A model generated the notes under the pieces. The model worked only from the letters and a program-made list of their open reading frames with translations, was not told where the DNA came from and ran no database searches. A stretch of 64,000 nucleotides of DNA from NCBI GenBank assembly GCA_005765155.1, contig VCCP01000001.1:6448001-6512000 (forward strand). Reading direction: 5' to 3'. Shown here in pieces: positions 60,604 to 64,000 of this stretch; the stretch's first letter is position 1; every line of letters starts with the position of its first letter. A program made the position numbers and the translations under genes. Source of the DNA: Zelopaecilomyces penicillatus (taxonomy: Eukaryota > Ascomycota > Sordariomycetes > Hypocreales > Pseudodiploosporaceae).

Positions 60604-63600
60604 ACGCACCTCGTAAGGGGTCTTCGCCCAACCATCTTGCAAGAACACACAAAGTGATTTCCCCTAAAGTGAAGAGAACCGGATTTGGAGGGACAGACCC
60701 GCGACTAAAGAGACGACTTGTCCCTAGACAGGCACGGGATCTAATAGCTCTCTCCAACAAAAGGGCCAGCCCTGTTCCCATCCCGCTGGAGACAAGGACG
60801 AGAAGGGGGAATCTAGAGTGGGAGGGAATGGGGAAGGGGCGTACAATAGGTAGGGCTAGAATGGAGGGGGGAAAGGTTCTTCTGAGCAAAGTAAAAATGC
60901 GGAGAAGTTCAGATAGGATGACCTCCTTTGCATACGAAGTAATTATGAGACAAGAAGAAACTATACGGAAGTCAGTTAAAGTAGTCCATCTATCCTTCCA
61001 TCCATCTATACACCGTGTAAGCTGGGCATTATATGTACACGACACCAGCAACAGTCATGAGGCTCGGGATGCTACATCTATCCCCATCTTCTTTTACTAA
61101 TGCATCACAGAGCATATGTACAGAGAAAATGATATTGTTTGTGTGTTCTGCATTCACCAGGTGTTTAGGCGGATGCCGGCAGAAACATCCGCCTTGCTCT
61201 CCCCCCCCAACACATACATCATGCACTGCGACCAAAAGGGGCCTCATCTTTCGCTCTGCCGCGCTTGGGATAGGGGAGCACGGAGATATACATCACCTAC
61301 TGTAGAAGGTAGGTAATTACCGGCTCATGCAAGTCATACATGCAATCCTTCATTGTCATGTCAGCCCATCTCGTCCCGGCAGGAATTTTATTCTACACTT
61401 TCGTTTTCTTCTCATCTCCGTGTTCGGGGCGCTTGTCAGCTTCGTCTTGGAAAGCTTACACGCATACGTAAGTTCCCATATGCAGTACGCATAGGAACAG
61501 GAAACAGATATGTCTTCACGAGAAGAAGAGCTGGAAGGCCATTATTGCCCAGATATGAGCCAGCCCCCAGCCCCCAACCCCTGTCATATATATCTCTTTG
61601 GGCGTCCTGCAAAGCAAGCTGCCTTGGTTGCTGACTGGTCTTGTTGCAAAACCCAAACAGTTGCACCTCTATGTACAATATCAGTAAGTAGGTAGGTAGG
61701 TACCAGAGCCTGGATCGCGCTTGCATGAGGGCGCTTGAGTTGGTGGTGCCATGGTGGACTGAGCGTAGCCGATGGAGCCAATTGACATGATGGTGGGTGT
61801 GTAAATGGTGGAATCAGACTGTTTACGAATACGGCTACAACATCCAGGACGCTGCTAAAGAATTATGGTATAGAATCTCTCCTTCTTATCTGTTTTTGGC
61901 TCTCTCTCTCTTTCTGGTGCAGAAAACGTGTGCCATTACCTGAATAGTTCAAAAAGACCCTCGTTATACATGTGAGCTTCACTATCAATCCCACAACCGT
62001 GCACAGCAGCAACAACAACTACTTATTTTGCTCGTTGTGAAGCCAAGTTGAACTGAAAGGGAGGGGTGCATCCACTTGGTGATGGTGGTGTGACGTTGCT
62101 CTATCAAAACCTTGGGGACCAAAACGCCGGCAGATGGCCGAGGGCAACCGAACTAAACCTGCATCATAACGTCTGCATCATCCATCCATTTGCATTAACG
62201 AGTAAATGTCGTCTTTTGTTTGCGTTTGCTTGTCTATCGGACACGGACGATTGTTCGACGAAGCGCCCGGCCCGGCTGTTTCGAACTCTACAGTCCACCA
62301 AGGCCGGGTTCGAAACCCTTTTCCATCGTCCACTTCTCTCGCCACAGAGGCCCCAGCCGTTTCTTCGAGGGGAGAGGCGCTATCCGTTCGGTATGGCCCC
62401 AAGGTTACGGGCCGCTCTTTGCTGTCGTGTGCAGTCTCCCTACCTGTCAAACTACCTTGACCACTTCCCTATTCGTACTAATTAGCTAGGCAAGATGCCA
62501 AGGTAAGAAATCACGGTAAAAAAAACTTGGACTACCTACGACAGCGTGTATTCATGGAAGCACAGGAATGAAGGCTCCATGTGAAGTGGGCTCACCAGGA
62601 CGAAAGTATCGGTACGCCCAAGTTGATGCGTGTGAGGCGCGGTTGCTGCAGCTTTCAGCTTCGCAGACGCCTCCCCTGTCCGCTGGAACTTTACTGCACA
62701 CCCCCCTTATCAGCGCCTCAAAACACCTGTGTTCAGTGGAGTTGCTCAGTGGAGTGTGCATTGCGCAGTGTTCAGTCAGAGGACGACTCCCGTACTTCGT
62801 ACCGCCTACTAGGCGATTACCGGTATGCACGTCGCAACACAGCCTTCCTTCCCACTTTACGATGGCCCAGCCAGCCCCCCAGCCCAACCCGCGGCCACTG
62901 TGCAGGCAGGTGTACAGCAGTGGAGCTGGTTGCAAGCAAGTGCAAAGGGCTGGTTGGCGTATTGGGCAGGCGGGCTGGTGGGCCACTTCCCTCCCTATGA
63001 CATTGAGGACCACCACCAGTATGTCCCCTAGAGTGCAGAAGGTCGCTGCCTACAGCCTCCGGCCAAGTCACAGCCTACTGGCCCAGGAATAGTCGCAACG
63101 CTGTGCATTACTAGCCGTTGGCCCAAAGAGGGACCCGTCGGCCGACGCCTTGCAGCGGAGCAAAAGCGGTGCGTCCCAAGTGCCTGTCTGTGCCTGAACC
63201 GGTCAGCAGGCACCAGACACCGGAGTTGCCAGCACCATCCACTGTCCACCCGCTGTCCACCCGCTGGAGGCAGCCCCCCGTACAGTGCCTAACCCACTGA
63301 GCCCGTCTTTCTGGACACCTGTCGTGGGCGGCCTGCAGCACCCTCCGCCAGACTTTATGGCAGTACTTAAACGACAGCAAGGTGAGCGATGGCCTTGGTG
63401 ACCACCCCTGCAAGAACACAAGGCACTCAAGGCACTATTACTACCTACCCACTACCCACTACCCAGTACTACAGCCTACATGTATTAGTACCAAGACGCA
63501 GAAAAAGCCACCCACCACCACCACCCAAGTTACAACAACCAAGTTTACCACCCCCCCATAGTGCGCTATTCGCTTATATCTCCCCTCCCACGCCCACCAT

Positions 63601-63916
63601 CTCTTCCCACCCTTCCTTTCCTCCTCCTCCTCCTCACGACACTCCGTCCGCCATTCTCTTCTCTCCTGGGTTGCGGCAGCTCAGCAGGCGATCCATCTCC
63701 GTCAACCTCAACTCCCTGCTCAGCACCGTCTCCTGGATTTTTCCTTTTCTTTACTTCCCCCTCCCATTTCTGCGCCTCTCTTTGCCTCCCCTTCCCATTC
63801 CCCTCTTCGACAACAAGCCTCGTCCGGTCCCGCCCAAACCCGCCCACTTTCAACGACCCCGCCGCCAAAGGTCCAAACTTGCTCGATATCCAAGATTCTC
63901 CCCCACCAACAGCGAT

Positions 63917-64000
63917 ATGCCCGTTCAACTTTTACCGGCCTCTGCTGCCGCCTTTGCCCCGAGGGCTTCTTCAGTCAATGTCGTGCTTGGCTCCAAGGTT
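63917..64000 (+). CDS. Start of an unidentified protein, 3' truncated by the window
   Basis: An ATG at 63917 opens 28 codons to the right edge, beginning MPVQLLPASAAAF and continuing with Ala/Ser/Val-rich residues. It follows several hundred bases of C/T- and ACC-rich sequence typical of a fungal 5' leader. The fragment is too short to identify a family, and an intron or another start cannot be excluded. Confidence 0.45.
   Translation, partial: MPVQLLPASAAAFAPRASSVNVVLGSKV

Larger units (their letters stand above)
56434..63916. other. Gene-free region of about 7.5 kb before the right-edge gene
   Basis: Open frames here are short or low-complexity. The longest on + (60132-61100) reads straight through a 16-G run and has no domain, so it is not called. 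The region has a CA repeat (57755-57773), G tracts (58487-58498 and 60588-60603), AGGTAGGT/AGGTACC blocks (61306-61318 and 61685-61703), and C/T-rich sequence from about 63540 that looks like the leader of the edge gene. It may be a long promoter with non-coding transcription. Confidence 0.45.

Noticed and set aside
60132..61100. Open frame of about 320 codons on the plus strand
   Set aside because: It runs through a 16-G homopolymer, starts at a non-ATG codon, changes composition abruptly and has no recognisable domain.
62240..62330. GGGTTCGAAACCC, resembling a tRNA T-arm
   Set aside because: Only a three-base stem pairs around the loop, and no A-box or acceptor stem fits at the expected distances.
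1..64000. Possibility of a secondary-metabolite cluster, CRISPR array or integrated virus
   Set aside because: No polyketide, peptide-synthetase or terpene core gene, no regular spaced repeats and no viral or transposase motifs were seen. The genes are dispersed housekeeping functions.

Overview
The window is nuclear DNA from a filamentous ascomycete, most likely a Sordariomycete of the Hypocreales. Genes are compact and on both strands. Introns are short (about 52-148 nt) with CTAAC/CTGAC branch sites. Proteins match fungal families such as fused cnxABC, LAA1, PET100, GMC long-chain alcohol oxidase and HD-type cAMP phosphodiesterase. The order-level assignment is an inference. I see no rRNA, tRNA, CRISPR array, recognisable transposon or biosynthetic cluster.

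Layout. Bases 1-1786 (-) hold a molybdopterin-synthesis gene (cnxABC) cut off at the left edge. Then come a WRAP73/Wdr8 WD-repeat gene (3010-4718 +), a two-RRM protein (6214-7729 +), the large HEAT-repeat protein LAA1/HEATR5 (9692-15929 -), a TACO1/YebC protein (16290-17323 +), PET100 (17522-17858 -), a disordered protein with an RVxF motif (18707-20599 -), CFIm25 (22764-23611 +), a YjbQ-family enzyme (23757-24442 -), complex I NDUFS6 (25126-25728 -) and an MPP6-like exosome cofactor with a zinc knuckle (26037-26916 +). A gene-free stretch of about 5 kb precedes an insulinase-type M16 peptidase (32189-35695 +). A ubiquitin-specific protease of the Ubp12/USP15 group follows (about 36838-41939 +), then 6 kb without a convincing gene, a high-affinity cAMP phosphodiesterase (48093-51036 +) and a long-chain alcohol oxidase (53899-56433 +). 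The last 7.5 kb is gene-free up to a start codon at 63917, whose gene leaves the window.

Most genes are single-copy housekeeping genes, not a cluster. Several act in mitochondria: cnxABC (N-terminal part), TACO1, PET100 and NDUFS6. TACO1 and PET100, both for cytochrome c oxidase biogenesis, are convergent neighbours. NDUFS6/MPP6 and LAA1/TACO1 share short divergent promoters.

The points most worth following are these: an intron boundary in cnxABC where retention would give a MoaA protein ending exactly in Gly-Gly; two GC-AG introns; an apparent one-base frame break in a C7 run at the 5' end of the ubiquitin protease; a C-terminal SKL peroxisomal signal on the M16 peptidase; an exosome cofactor carrying a CCHC knuckle; and long gene-free intervals containing repeated AGGTACCT-type motifs. 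Splice sites and lengths were worked out by hand from reading frames, splice consensus and family conservation, without transcript data.
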